Shown here in pieces: positions 12,434 to 22,130 of a stretch of DNA of 64,000 nucleotides. Origin of the DNA: Casuarina equisetifolia (lineage: Eukaryota > Streptophyta > Magnoliopsida > Fagales > Casuarinaceae); contig CM052356.1 in assembly GCA_028551475.1 (NCBI GenBank), positions 4,288,001-4,352,000 on the forward strand, written 5' to 3'. Within the stretch, counting starts at the first letter, position 1. Every line of letters starts with the position of its first letter. A program made the position numbers and the translations under genes. The notes under the pieces are model-generated. The model was not told the origin of the DNA and searched no databases. It worked only from the letters and a program-made list of their open reading frames with translations.

Positions 12434-13280
12434 AATTGTGAGATTTTTGCGAGAAAAAAAGAGAGGAAAGCGAGAGTCTCGAAATGTTAGGATTTTGTTT
12501 GTTCAGGGGAAGAAATAGAGGCACCGGCCACGTGTTTCTCCAAACAGATCTGAGGGAGGCAAATGTTATTAGTTCAAACTAGAAGTTGGCCGGAAGATAC
12601 ATCGGCCGTAGAGAGAGAGAAAGGAAAGTGCTTGGAAATTGGTATCTCTGTATATTGAATACCGTGTAGTGTACGGCGTTTTGTATACAAAGAAATAAAG
12701 AGCTACGATTACAAGTTTATACCTATTGAGTATAGAGCAATCAAGTATCTTGTTCATTGTTCAGAGTAATTACGTTTGCTGCAGAATAGGTGGAGGGTGA
12801 TGCGTACCATGCAGTCGTCGATTTTTCATGTTTTTTATTCTAATCATTCCAATCAAAATGATAAAAAATAATATTATGCTCAACAATTTGTCAAATTCAG
12901 CTTTCAAATGAACGAAATCGTAACTGAAAGGAAAAACAATGGCATGAATTTGAGAGGGATTAAAAGAATACTCGTATAATATTATAATTTTTTTAAAATA
13001 ATTGCTATAAATTAGCTTTACCAAGTAAATATATTAAAAAATTATGATGGCAAAAAAATCTTTAAAATGTCATTTGCAGTAAAAAGGTCATTGTACGTCA
13101 TAATCTTCTAAAAACGAAAAAAAAAATAAGAAATTATCAAAAAGAACAAGAGTTTAAAAGCTTATATTGAAAAAAAAAAAAAACGTGATTATGAACAAAG
13201 CTTGGAATTAGGAATGAGTTGTCAAAGCGTACAGACAATTGCAAGTTCCATTGTTTTGTTCTCGGATTGGAGTCATACAA
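12434..13280. repeat. Segment A: leader and spacer copy in unit 1
   Basis: Non-coding. 12434-12765 matches 30643-30985 of unit 2, including the CGGCCGTAGAGAGAGAG microsatellite stretch. 12766-13280 matches both 14927-15775 (segment B) and 30986-31537 (segment C). A lacks a ~35-base stretch (GCCCAGTGCCCACCC...) present in B and C. Confidence 0.7.
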
Positions 13281-14926
13281 AACCACACCCAAGTGCTTGA
13301 AAGGGAATTCTAAGACTAATTGCTTACCAGTGACATGAAAGGTAGCCTGTAAGTCCCACTAGGACTGATCGTTTTCAACGACGACACTAATTCAGCGTCC
13401 TTTCCAGTCAAACTAATTATTAGCCTCAGTGCTAATTTATATAAGCCTTGTTTCAGCCACATCAAGGAAAATAATAAAACAATAGTTGAGCATGATTCCT
13501 CTTTATCCATATATATTTCATGTTCTTGTTTTCTCTATGCGTGGCTCTTTTTTTAATAATAATAATTATTAGAAGAGAGTGTTGAAATCTCATGCTTTAT
13601 CTTGGACAAAAGGAGATAAAAAAGAATGGATTAGATAACAATGACAACTTTTATCAACTATGTTGGCACACGTACCTATATTCAGCCATGAGCTCCCAAT
13701 GCCATGATCTCCTTGGTATGGTTGGTTGGCATCCTTCGACAGGATTATCTCATAGCTGCTAGTGTTTAGCTGATTCTCACTTACATACAAACTATATATT
13801 CTATCATTATATTCAAGTCGGTTTGAGTTGGATTCTCCTTTTTTCTTGTAAATTTAAGATATATGACTGTCTTAAACCCTTTCAAAAGGTGGAAACGATG
13901 GCGAGCGATAAGATAGTGGAAAAACATTGAAACCTTGTCCAATACAATTTCATACTATAACATTTCTTTTTATTTAAGTAAATACCATAATAATTTATAC
14001 AAACTTTAAAGACAAACGCACTTAGTCCGAGCACAAAGAGGCCAACCGCAGCGATCTCACAAAATAGAAGAAATTGTAGAGAACATGGACCTTACAGCCG
14101 GCCTAAAAAAGCGTATAAACAAGACGAAATCAGAAAAGTAACAAATATGTTATTAGCTTCTCCAATGTGGTCTCTTCCAGTTGAGCAATTATTCGCCTCT
14201 TTGAGAAATAGCTCGGGACCTTAGCTCCTTATCTGGAACCACCAAAAGAGTGACTCTTTAGATCTAGAAGCAATAAACTAATTTCCTTTTGCTAAACAGC
14301 CAAACGAATCCTAATGGTAACACTAAAGAGGGATTGAATAAATTTGATCCAATGATAGATCAGTTGGTCTGCAAATTTGAAGCTGTTACTAAGCCTAAAA
14401 TATTCTCTCCAAACACAACCAAACAAATGATGAGTGAAAAAGAGATGATTCATAGACTCAAACTTGAAAGAATATTTAATACTAAAAGAGATAGAGAAAT
14501 ATGAGATTTCCTACTTTGAAGGGAGAAATTCCATCCCTCCTTCCAAAGGAGTTCAAAAAATTGATGCATCTTAATTCTATAAAGAATATCACTTTACCTA
14601 AGAAGGTAGCTTAAGAAGTTGATAAGAAAAATCAAAATTTGTGAGAGAAAACTCCATCCTACTTTCAAAAGTACTTGAAATGCCAATGCATCTTAAATTT
14701 GTAAAGAAGTTGAACTTATTGATTGAAATGATAGAGCATACAGTTTGTATGAAAGTGTAAATCAACAAGATAATAGAAGTTGTGGTAGAAGCTACCATCC
14801 ATGGAGTGCCTAGATAATCCCATCTCAAGGAAGCCAACCAACCATGACAAGACATTTATTATAACTATTTTTTCATGCAGCTCTTAGGATTCAACGGTTG
14901 CCATGATGATAGTTAATCTAATAGTA
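13281..14926. other. Unit 1-specific spacer, no gene recognised
   Basis: No counterpart in unit 2, where segment C is single. Open frames are short and carry no domain I recognise. A weak internal repeat links about 14510-14590 with about 14590-14690 (both contain AAAACTCCATCC or GAAATTCCATCC followed by a TGCATCTTAA stretch). The origin is unknown; it may be an old transposon remnant or sequence brought by the duplication of segment A/B. Confidence 0.4.
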
Positions 14927-15780
14927 ATTACGTTTGCTGCAGCCGTCGATTTCTCATGACAAATCAAAAACAATATTACGCTCAACAATTTGCCAAATTC
15001 AGCTTTTAAATGAGCGAACTCGGCCCAGTGCCCACCCTTTTGGATTGTGGCAAATTCGTAACTGAAAGAAAAAACAATGGAATGAATTTGAGAGGAGTTA
15101 AAAGAATATTCGTACAATACTATAAATTTTTTTAAAGAATTGATATAAATTTACTTTACCAAGTATTAGAAATTGAATGGCCTAACTAAAACACAGAACT
15201 GTGCAATAGTGGGTTACTAGCGGAAGCTTATAAGGCCAGACTCTCCTGTCGCCTTACCTAATGTGGGACTGGATATTTTAATCCTCCAACACTCCCCCGC
15301 AGTCTTACGTTGGGTGTGGTGAGAGGTAGGACCAGTCTAGAGGGACCACACCAAAGTAGGCAGGATACAGGGCCGGCTCTGATACCATATTAGAAATTGA
15401 AGGGCCCAACTAAAACACAGAACTGTACAATAGTGGGTTGCTAGCGGAAGCTTATAAGGCCAGGCTCTCCTGTCACCTTACCCAATGTGGGACTGGATAT
15501 TTTAATCCTCCAACACCAAGTAAATATATTAAAAAAAATATGATGGCAAAAAATCTTTAAAATATTTCATTTGCCGCAAAGAAGGTCATTGTACCTCACA
15601 ATATACTAAAAATGAAAAGAAAAATAAAGAAATTATCAAAAAGAACAAGAGCTTAAAAGCTTACGTTAAAAAAAAAACGTGATTATGAACAAAGCTTGGA
15701 ATTAGGAATGAGTTGTCAAAGTCTACAGACAATAACAAGTTCCATTGTTTTGTTCTCGGATTGGAGTCATATAGACATGT
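14927..15780. repeat. Segment B: spacer copy interrupted by a TRIM
   Basis: Third copy of the segment found at 12766-13280 and 30986-31537. It begins AGTAATTACGTTTGCTGCAG like the others but lacks about 60 bases present after that point in A and C. It leads into the upstream region of the intact subtilase gene. The same sequence in unit 2 (segment C) is joined directly to the end of a subtilase gene. Confidence 0.75.
15164..15515 (-). mobile_element. TRIM retrotransposon (complete structure, non-autonomous)
   Basis: 352-bp element with two 128-bp terminal repeats (15164-15291 and 15388-15515), flanked by the 5-bp duplication CCAAG (15159-15163 and 15516-15520). On the minus strand the LTR starts TGTTGGAGG, the internal part has a primer-binding site TGGTATCAGAGCC beside the 5' LTR and a polypurine tract CTGCGGGGGAG beside the 3' LTR. 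There is no coding capacity, as is normal for terminal-repeat retrotransposons in miniature. About 7 of 128 LTR sites differ, so it is a few million years old. Segments A and C both show the empty site. Confidence 0.93.
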
Positions 15781-16416
15781 ATTATATTGTCACATGGTGT
15801 CAGTCACGTTATAATAATAATAGGCCAAAATAAGAGTCTCTTGTTAGACGTAAAGGTTCCAATTTTGAAGCAAAAAATCATTGAGATTCTTTGAATTATA
15901 CCATAAAAATTAAGGAACCCAATTTAATTCTTGTACAAAACAAAAATATAATAGCTTAATTTTTTTGTAGAGATACTTAATGTAGAAAAGGAAGAAGAAA
16001 CTTTAATAACACATGAAGTGCCGAAGATGATTTATCATAAAAGCCAATTTGAATGATACTTCATGAATAGGAGGAACATGTATGATGCTTGGAATTTAAG
16101 AAAGAAAAAGAAAGATTTGCACAATAATGCAAAGAGATGCATTCCAATACTTTCTCTCATGTCCAACATACTCCAACAAGAAGAGGTGTTAAATTTTCAA
16201 TGAACTATTTTATTCTTAACATCGGTTCTATGTTTCATTAAAGTCATGTAGAAAAGTTTAGTAAAAGAAAATGGCATGAAATATTGTTAGTGAAATATAA
16301 TCTAAATACATTATCGTTAAAATGTGAAAAGATAATTAAAAATGAACTTTAGGTGAAGATAAATATATGTTATTAAAACAAACCGTTTACACCATTTTGA
16401 CATAAATACAAGAAAA

Positions 16417-16546
16417 TTAGTTTTTTTTTTTTTTGGTGAAAAAATGGTGAAAGAGTGGGAGATGTGGTGTCTCAAACCCAAAACCAAACCTAGGACCTCT
16501 TTTGACCTAAGCTACCTTAGTTCCGATTGAGCCAAGTTTTCTTGAC
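16417..16546 (-). mobile_element. SINE-like element
   Basis: On the minus strand the element starts near 16546. TGGCTCAATCGG (16523-16534) resembles a Pol III A box and GGGTTTGAGACACC (about 16467-16480) resembles a B box, at suitable spacing. It ends in a poly(A), seen here as the T run 16421-16434. The flanks carry the 8-bp repeat CAAGAAAA (16409-16416 and 16547-16554), consistent with a target duplication. The boxes are degenerate, so the family is not assigned. Confidence 0.55.
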
Positions 16547-16770
16547 CAAGAAAAGACAATGTTCATGAAATAAAAAAAATAAAAAATTTAAAAAAACTTA
16601 GGGTTGAACTTAAGAGAATATTCTGAGACTTACTTGAATAATCAATTAACTTCATTGTGATGCCACCTTTGATATAAAACCTTCTTTTACTTTTATAGGA
16701 GAAGATTCATAGTACTAAATGTAGGAAAACTTCATAGTACTAAATGCAGTAATTGCTCCAAAAAATAATC

Positions 16771-16986
16771 ATCAATACAAAACATGAACCCTCCTTTTAA
16801 TTAATAACTTTTGTATAGAGTAAATGGATTCATAGTACTAAATGAAATTACTTTATATTCACTTCATTGTGATGTCACCTGTATCAAACCATTGATATAA
16901 AACACGAACAACAGTGTTTTATAGTTATGATTAAGTAACAAGGTATAATATTGTGAAGCATTGGAGGGTTCGTGTTTTGTATCGAT
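16771..16986. mobile_element. MITE-like inverted-repeat element
   Basis: 216 bp bounded by a 24-bp inverted repeat matching at 22 positions: ATCAATACAAAACATGAACC at the left and its inverted match at 16963-16986. There is no coding capacity. A target duplication is not clear, and the superfamily is unknown. Confidence 0.35.
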
Positions 16987-17639
16987 CATTTGATGCCAAT
17001 CTCATGGATATTATCTGTGTTTTGTTCATTTTATTTTTATTTACTCCCACTTGGATTGGATTATAAAAGAAACATGTACTCAAACATTGTAGAATATTAT
17101 AATGAAGAATGAGGAATCAAATTTATAATTTTCTTCATAAGTGATATATTTAATATACATAACAATTTAACGCAAATATTAGAATAAAAATCCTAAAAAG
17201 TGAGGTACAATTCTCATTTTCTCTTAAGTAGGGATCAAGTACTAATTTATTATAATTTGAATAATAAATTTAGTTAGTGAATTATTATTTAAACATTCTT
17301 TCTCATAAACATTATCCTTCTATATTTCGTTTAGCTTTTAATGGATTAGCCTTCGTTATTTTTAAAAATGATAAAATTATGTTTCCTTATTTTGTGTTCA
17401 AGTCACCAAAATGGGTAATATAGTATTGACTAAATATAATTCACAAAATTTGATATCTTAAGCTTTTGCGACTCTTTCAACAATAACAAACGTGGAACTT
17501 GGTGTCCAATAGCTGTAGCTTAACACATAAATAGAAGGGCTTTAGGAGAAAAAACAGTTCTCACGGTTGAACAAACTTAAGAAGCTATAACAGTTCTTCA
17601 GGCTTAAATAACCCAAAATAAAGAGTTAAACACTTCTCA

Positions 17640-18400
17640 AAAACCGCAACTTTGCCGAAGTCAAAGCTGCAACCGTCCTTATTCCCTTTATTTATTTTCT
17701 TTCCTACACCTATATCCAAGGAGCTGCTCGCACAAACAGCAAAAGCAAATAAAGCAAAGATCAAGCAAGGGATTTGTCCAACAAGTTTCTTGCGGTGCTT
17801 CTAATGTGACAATCATCTTGACAATCGATGATTCAGAGGTGGCTCGACCGGGGGTCATTCCGGCTATCCGCGCGTTGGTCAGGCCAACCACCGATGCAAA
17901 GCACATTGCTGTTAATATTAAATTCCGTAGGAACGATCATGCACATGAGAAGCAATACAAGAAACTTGTTGGTCATTTTCCTCGCCAAGAAACGATCATG
18001 CTCTCTGCCGCCATGTTGAATGGGACAATTACCGTGTAGCAACCAAAACAGTGACACATGTGCAATCATTCGGCATATTTCTGCAGTAAAGGACCAGAGC
18101 ATCTACTCAACTTGATGTGCTTTAGATGGATGGCGTTGCAGTAGGTTTTTGTTGAAGTACTTAAAGTCCTCAAGAAAGAAGTTCACATTGTTGTTGATGT
18201 TTTATTTTTCAGGTTTTTTATTGGACCCTAGGGGGCGAAACACGCAAAGCTTCATTAAAATGGTTCGTGGGGGTGGCATTAGGAAAGCAGCAAATGCTTC
18301 GCCTCGGAAACAGTGTAAAGGAAAAAAGGAAAGGGTCTCCTTCCCCATCATTTGGAAAATAAAGATTACTTTGTATATGTGTTGGGTCGGGTAAATTTGT
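17640..18400. other. Unidentified GC-richer island
   Basis: Base composition is noticeably less AT-rich than its surroundings, and short frames are open on both strands (77 codons at 17806-18039, 81 codons at 18149-18394 on plus; 89 codons at 17833-18102 on minus). None shows a motif I know. It could be a captured gene fragment inside an old DNA transposon or a decayed host exon. I do not assign a function. Confidence 0.3.
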
Positions 18401-19325
18401 GGATTCTAATATTGACTTTTTCAATGAGATGAAGGTAGAAACGAAGTTTGCCAGAAACAAAGAGATATTATGTTATAAAACTGATATCTTGCCCAAAAGT
18501 TATTTATAAGAAAAAACAACATTTATTGGAATTGTCATGCATCAACTTCAACATATTACATGGCTTGATTGTTGATACTCTACCCTTTCACGAGGACTAG
18601 AGGAGGGTTCTTAAAAGCTTAGGGTACTTACCATCTTGATGGTAATTAGTGTTTATTTTTCTAAGGTTTTAGCTTACAAGATGAACGGAAATGGGCAAAA
18701 ATGTTTTATATAAAATGGAATTAAAAGTAGTCTCATTTGATAAAAATATATTGATATCTTTTGCTAAAATGGTAACTTTGTTGTGTAGGTTAACTAAATA
18801 ATCTTAAATTAGATTGAGGAAAAATGTCTCTACCAAAAGGAATAGAAGAAAATTGGAAAAAGAAACATAAATAGAAAATAGGGTTTGGAATGTTACGCTT
18901 GGAAAAAAAAATTCTAAAATGTTAAAATGCCAACTTGGTGTATATAACTTACCTAAATTGAATTGGAGAAAATCTCACATGAAAAGGTAAATATTTCACA
19001 TCTCATATCTCATATTAGCTTTAACATTTTTTTTTTTTTTTGTCTTCCCTTTCCCTTGGGAAGTCGGAAATACACTTATAATACTCCACATAGGCATTAG
19101 AAGGTAACAAACACTAATGTATGCACATACCTAATAATTGAGAATTGTAATTAACTTTTTAATCATATGGAAAGAAAACTTGTTATGTATTTTATAATTA
19201 TTTGAGTTTCAACATTGTGGCTGCTAAGGTTTTAGAACCCTTGATAGTTACAAAAGGACATTTAGTTGATAAATACTTTGACCATAAATAGATCTCATAA
19301 TTTGTTCAAGTCTAAGCTAACTTTT

Positions 19326-21620
19326 ATGGCCATTAAAGCAGCAATGGGTTTCAAGGTTTCTTGTCCATGCATGTTCTTGCTTGTGTTCTGGCTGTCGTCT
19401 CTACATGCAAAATGGATCCCATTGAAGAGGACAACATATGTTATTCGTATGGACATGTCCGCCATGCCCAAAGTCTTCATCGATCCCCAAAGTTGGTACT
19501 CCTCCACCATTGATTCTCTTAAGTTTACGAATCCTGCCTCGTTCGACAATTTATCAGCACCATCACTCGTGTATACTTATGATCATTTTAGTGGGTTTTG
19601 TGCTCTCGTCTCCTTTCATGAACTAAAGGCTTTAAAAAGGTCACCGGGGTTTGTCTCAGCTTCTAAGGACAGGAGTTTGACGCTTCATACCACTCATACT
19701 CCTGATTTCCTTTTCCTCAATGCTTACACAGGCCTATGGCCTGCTTCCAAGTATGGAGAAGATATAATCGTTGCTGTCATCGACTCTGGTGTGTGGCCGG
19801 AGCTTGCTAGCTTCAAAGACAAAGGATTGCCGAAAACACTTCCAACAAAGTGGAAGGGAATCTGTCAGCAAGGAGAAACATTCAATTCTTCCATTTGTAA
19901 TGCAAAACTCATAGGAGCCAGGTACTATAACAAGGGTTTAACCTCTCGTGACCCCAACATCAATATTAGCATGAATTCTGCTAGGGACACTAGAGGCCAT
20001 GGAACTTACACTTCCTCCATTGTTGCTGGAAATTACGTAAATGGTGCCAAATATTTTAGCTATGGTTATGGAGTAGCCAAAGGTGTCGCACCAAGAGCGA
20101 GGCTAGCTATCTACAAGGTTTCTTGGGATGAGGGAAGGTACGCCTCTGATGCTCTTGCAGCTATGAACCAAGCCATTTCTGATGGTGTTGATGTGATTTC
20201 CATGTCTATGGCTCAATCCAAGGAAGTGCCACTGCACCGGGATGTTTTAGCTAGAGCTTCCTTTGCTGCTATGGAGAAAGGAGTGTTAGTTTCAACTTCA
20301 GCGGGAAACCATGGAGACTCAGGCAGTACCACGATAAGAAATGGATACCCATGGGTCTTAACCACCACAGCAGGCACCATTGATCGTTGGTATGCCGGGA
20401 CTTTGGCTCTGGGAAATGGGTTAGCCATTACTGGATGGACAATATACTTGGGCAGTCCATTAGGCTTGCTACCGCTGATTTATGATGAGGGGCGGTTGAT
20501 GTGCAACAGTATTTTGTCAAACGTTCCCTACGGCATACTTATCTGCCATGGATATCTTCCTCTTCGTCTCCAAATCAAAAACATCGTAGACTCAAATGCT
20601 CTTGGAGCTATTCTTATAGCAAACAGCTCTATGTCTTCTGAAATTGAATTGATGACAGACACACCATGTGCATGTTTGCTAATCAGCTCAAGTGATGCAG
20701 TGGCTCTACTGGAGTATATAGAATCCACTCCGAGGCCTTTGGCAGCGATGCAATTTCTCCAGACCATCGTTGGGATAAAGCCTGCTCCATCTGTAGCTGC
20801 CAATGCATTGAGAGGACCTTCACGATTTCCAGGGATCTTGAAACCAGATGTAATGGCACCAGGTTCATTTGTGTTGGGTGCATGGCCTCCCATTATCAAA
20901 ACGAATAAAGGTCATAACAATAAAGGTTTGTACAGTCGTTACAACCTTTTGTCTGGGACGTCCGTAGCTTGCCCACATACGACCGGCGTAGCTGCACTTC
21001 TGAAAGGTGCGCACCCAGAATGGAGTCCGGCCGCTATCAAGTCTGCCATTATGACCACCGCGGACCCATTTGATAATACCAGGAGCCCAATCAAGGATAA
21101 TGCGGATGACTCAATTGCTTCGCCTTTAGCCATGGGAGCAGGTCAGATTCACCCAAACTATGCACTTGATCCAGGTTTCATTTACGACGCATCGCCACAA
21201 GATTATGTGAATCTCTTATGCTCCATGAACTACACCGTGGAAGAAATCTTGAGCCTTTCTACATCAAAAAACTATAGTTGCTCAAGTCCATCTCATGATT
21301 TCAATTATCCTGCATTTCTTTTAAGCTATGGTAGTAGAACATCAATTGTCCAAAAGTTCCAAAGAACTGTAACTAATGTTGGAAAAGGTGCTGCGACTTA
21401 CAAGGCGACGATGACACCACCACGGGGTTCAACTGTTAAAGTTTCACCACCGATATTGATCTTTACAAAGAAGTATGAGAAGCAGTCATATCAAGTCTCT
21501 ATAAGTTATGAAAAAAGAAGAGGCAGAGAAGAGGTTGCATTTGGAGCACTCGTTTGGGTTGAAGAAAATGGAAATCGTACAGTGAGAAGCCCCATTGTCA
21601 TACTACCTAAAAGTCATTGA
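19326..21620 (+). CDS. Subtilisin-like serine protease, SBT1.9-like (intact)
   Basis: Single-exon gene of 764 aa from ATG 19326; an in-frame ATG at 19266 would add 20 residues ahead of the signal peptide, so the later start is preferred. Order: hydrophobic signal peptide (about 8-28), inhibitor I9 propeptide beginning TTYVIRMDMSAMPK (about 36-120), peptidase S8 domain, PA-like insertion (about 365-480), then a fibronectin III-like C-terminus (FQRTVTNVG). The catalytic set is complete: Asp153 in VIDSGVWPE, His225 in RGHGT, Asn328 in SAGNHG, Ser546 in SGTSVACPH. The usual FSSRGPS motif reads NALRGPS. Plant S8 subtilases are secreted, self-processing proteases that act in the apoplast; sequence details such as MDMSAMPK and WDEG suggest the SBT1.9 clade. 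It is the only whole copy in the array. Substrate is unknown. Confidence 0.93.
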   Translation: MAIKAAMGFKVSCPCMFLLVFWLSSLHAKWIPLKRTTYVIRMDMSAMPKVFIDPQSWYSSTIDSLKFTNPASFDNLSAPSLVYTYDHFSGFCALVSFHELKALKRSPGFVSASKDRSLTLHTTHTPDFLFLNAYTGLWPASKYGEDIIVAVIDSGVWPELASFKDKGLPKTLPTKWKGICQQGETFNSSICNAKLIGARYYNKGLTSRDPNINISMNSARDTRGHGTYTSSIVAGNYVNGAKYFSYGYGVAKGVAPRARLAIYKVSWDEGRYASDALAAMNQAISDGVDVISMSMAQSKEVPLHRDVLARASFAAMEKGVLVSTSAGNHGDSGSTTIRNGYPWVLTTTAGTIDRWYAGTLALGNGLAITGWTIYLGSPLGLLPLIYDEGRLMCNSILSNVPYGILICHGYLPLRLQIKNIVDSNALGAILIANSSMSSEIELMTDTPCACLLISSSDAVALLEYIESTPRPLAAMQFLQTIVGIKPAPSVAANALRGPSRFPGILKPDVMAPGSFVLGAWPPIIKTNKGHNNKGLYSRYNLLSGTSVACPHTTGVAALLKGAHPEWSPAAIKSAIMTTADPFDNTRSPIKDNADDSIASPLAMGAGQIHPNYALDPGFIYDASPQDYVNLLCSMNYTVEEILSLSTSKNYSCSSPSHDFNYPAFLLSYGSRTSIVQKFQRTVTNVGKGAATYKATMTPPRGSTVKVSPPILIFTKKYEKQSYQVSISYEKRRGREEVAFGALVWVEENGNRTVRSPIVILPKSH

Positions 21621-22130
21621 ATCAGTAGCAATAAAGGATATGTTTGTTCTATTATAAGAAAATTTAGGAACCTCATCATTATTGTGTTACCATAAAGAAA
21701 CCTCTACGTACCCTCTACTAATGGTCTTTTTTGTACATCTTATATACACAATTGAAGTATTATCAATATAAAAGCTTCTGTTTATTCTTCTTCTTCTCTC
21801 TCTCACTTCAACTATTAAAAAAAAAAATGAAGGACATTTATATTGAGGAGAAACAAACTTATAGTGTGATGGCTTTCCTTGTGTAGTTGCCTTGGATCGC
21901 CATCAAACAACTTCAATACCTCACACCTTGTGTAGAATGATTCGATATTTTTCTAAGTTGGAATTATTAATAGGAATTTATTGGTAGAATATATAAATAG
22001 TAACCTACATAAAATGCATAAAATGAGTATAACATGATTTATTAAAAAAAAAACCATCTTAACACCCCTCACATTTCCTGTGTAAAACAATACTCATTTT
22101 TAACAAAATGTACTTTATTAAAGATGTCTT
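21621..22130. repeat. Subtilase 3' flank, end of unit 1
   Basis: Non-coding. It matches 31752-32270 behind the unit 2 subtilase remnant almost base for base at first (AATCAGTAGCAATAAAGGAT). It likely holds the 3'UTR; AATAAAGG lies within 20 bases of the stop. A CTTCTTCTCTCTCTC tract lies near 21788. Confidence 0.6.

Larger units (their letters stand above)
15781..19325. other. 5' region of the intact subtilase gene; mostly non-coding
   Basis: AT-rich region between segment B and the subtilase. It holds a SINE candidate (16417-16546), a MITE candidate (16771-16986) and an unidentified GC-richer island (17640-18400). The motif TTCATAGTACTAAATG occurs three times between 16706 and 16842. Nothing else is recognised. 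The whole region is missing from unit 2. Confidence 0.5.

Noticed and set aside
17806-18039. 77-codon plus-strand frame as a gene
   Set aside because: Overlaps equally open frames on both strands and shows no recognised domain; kept only as part of an unidentified island.
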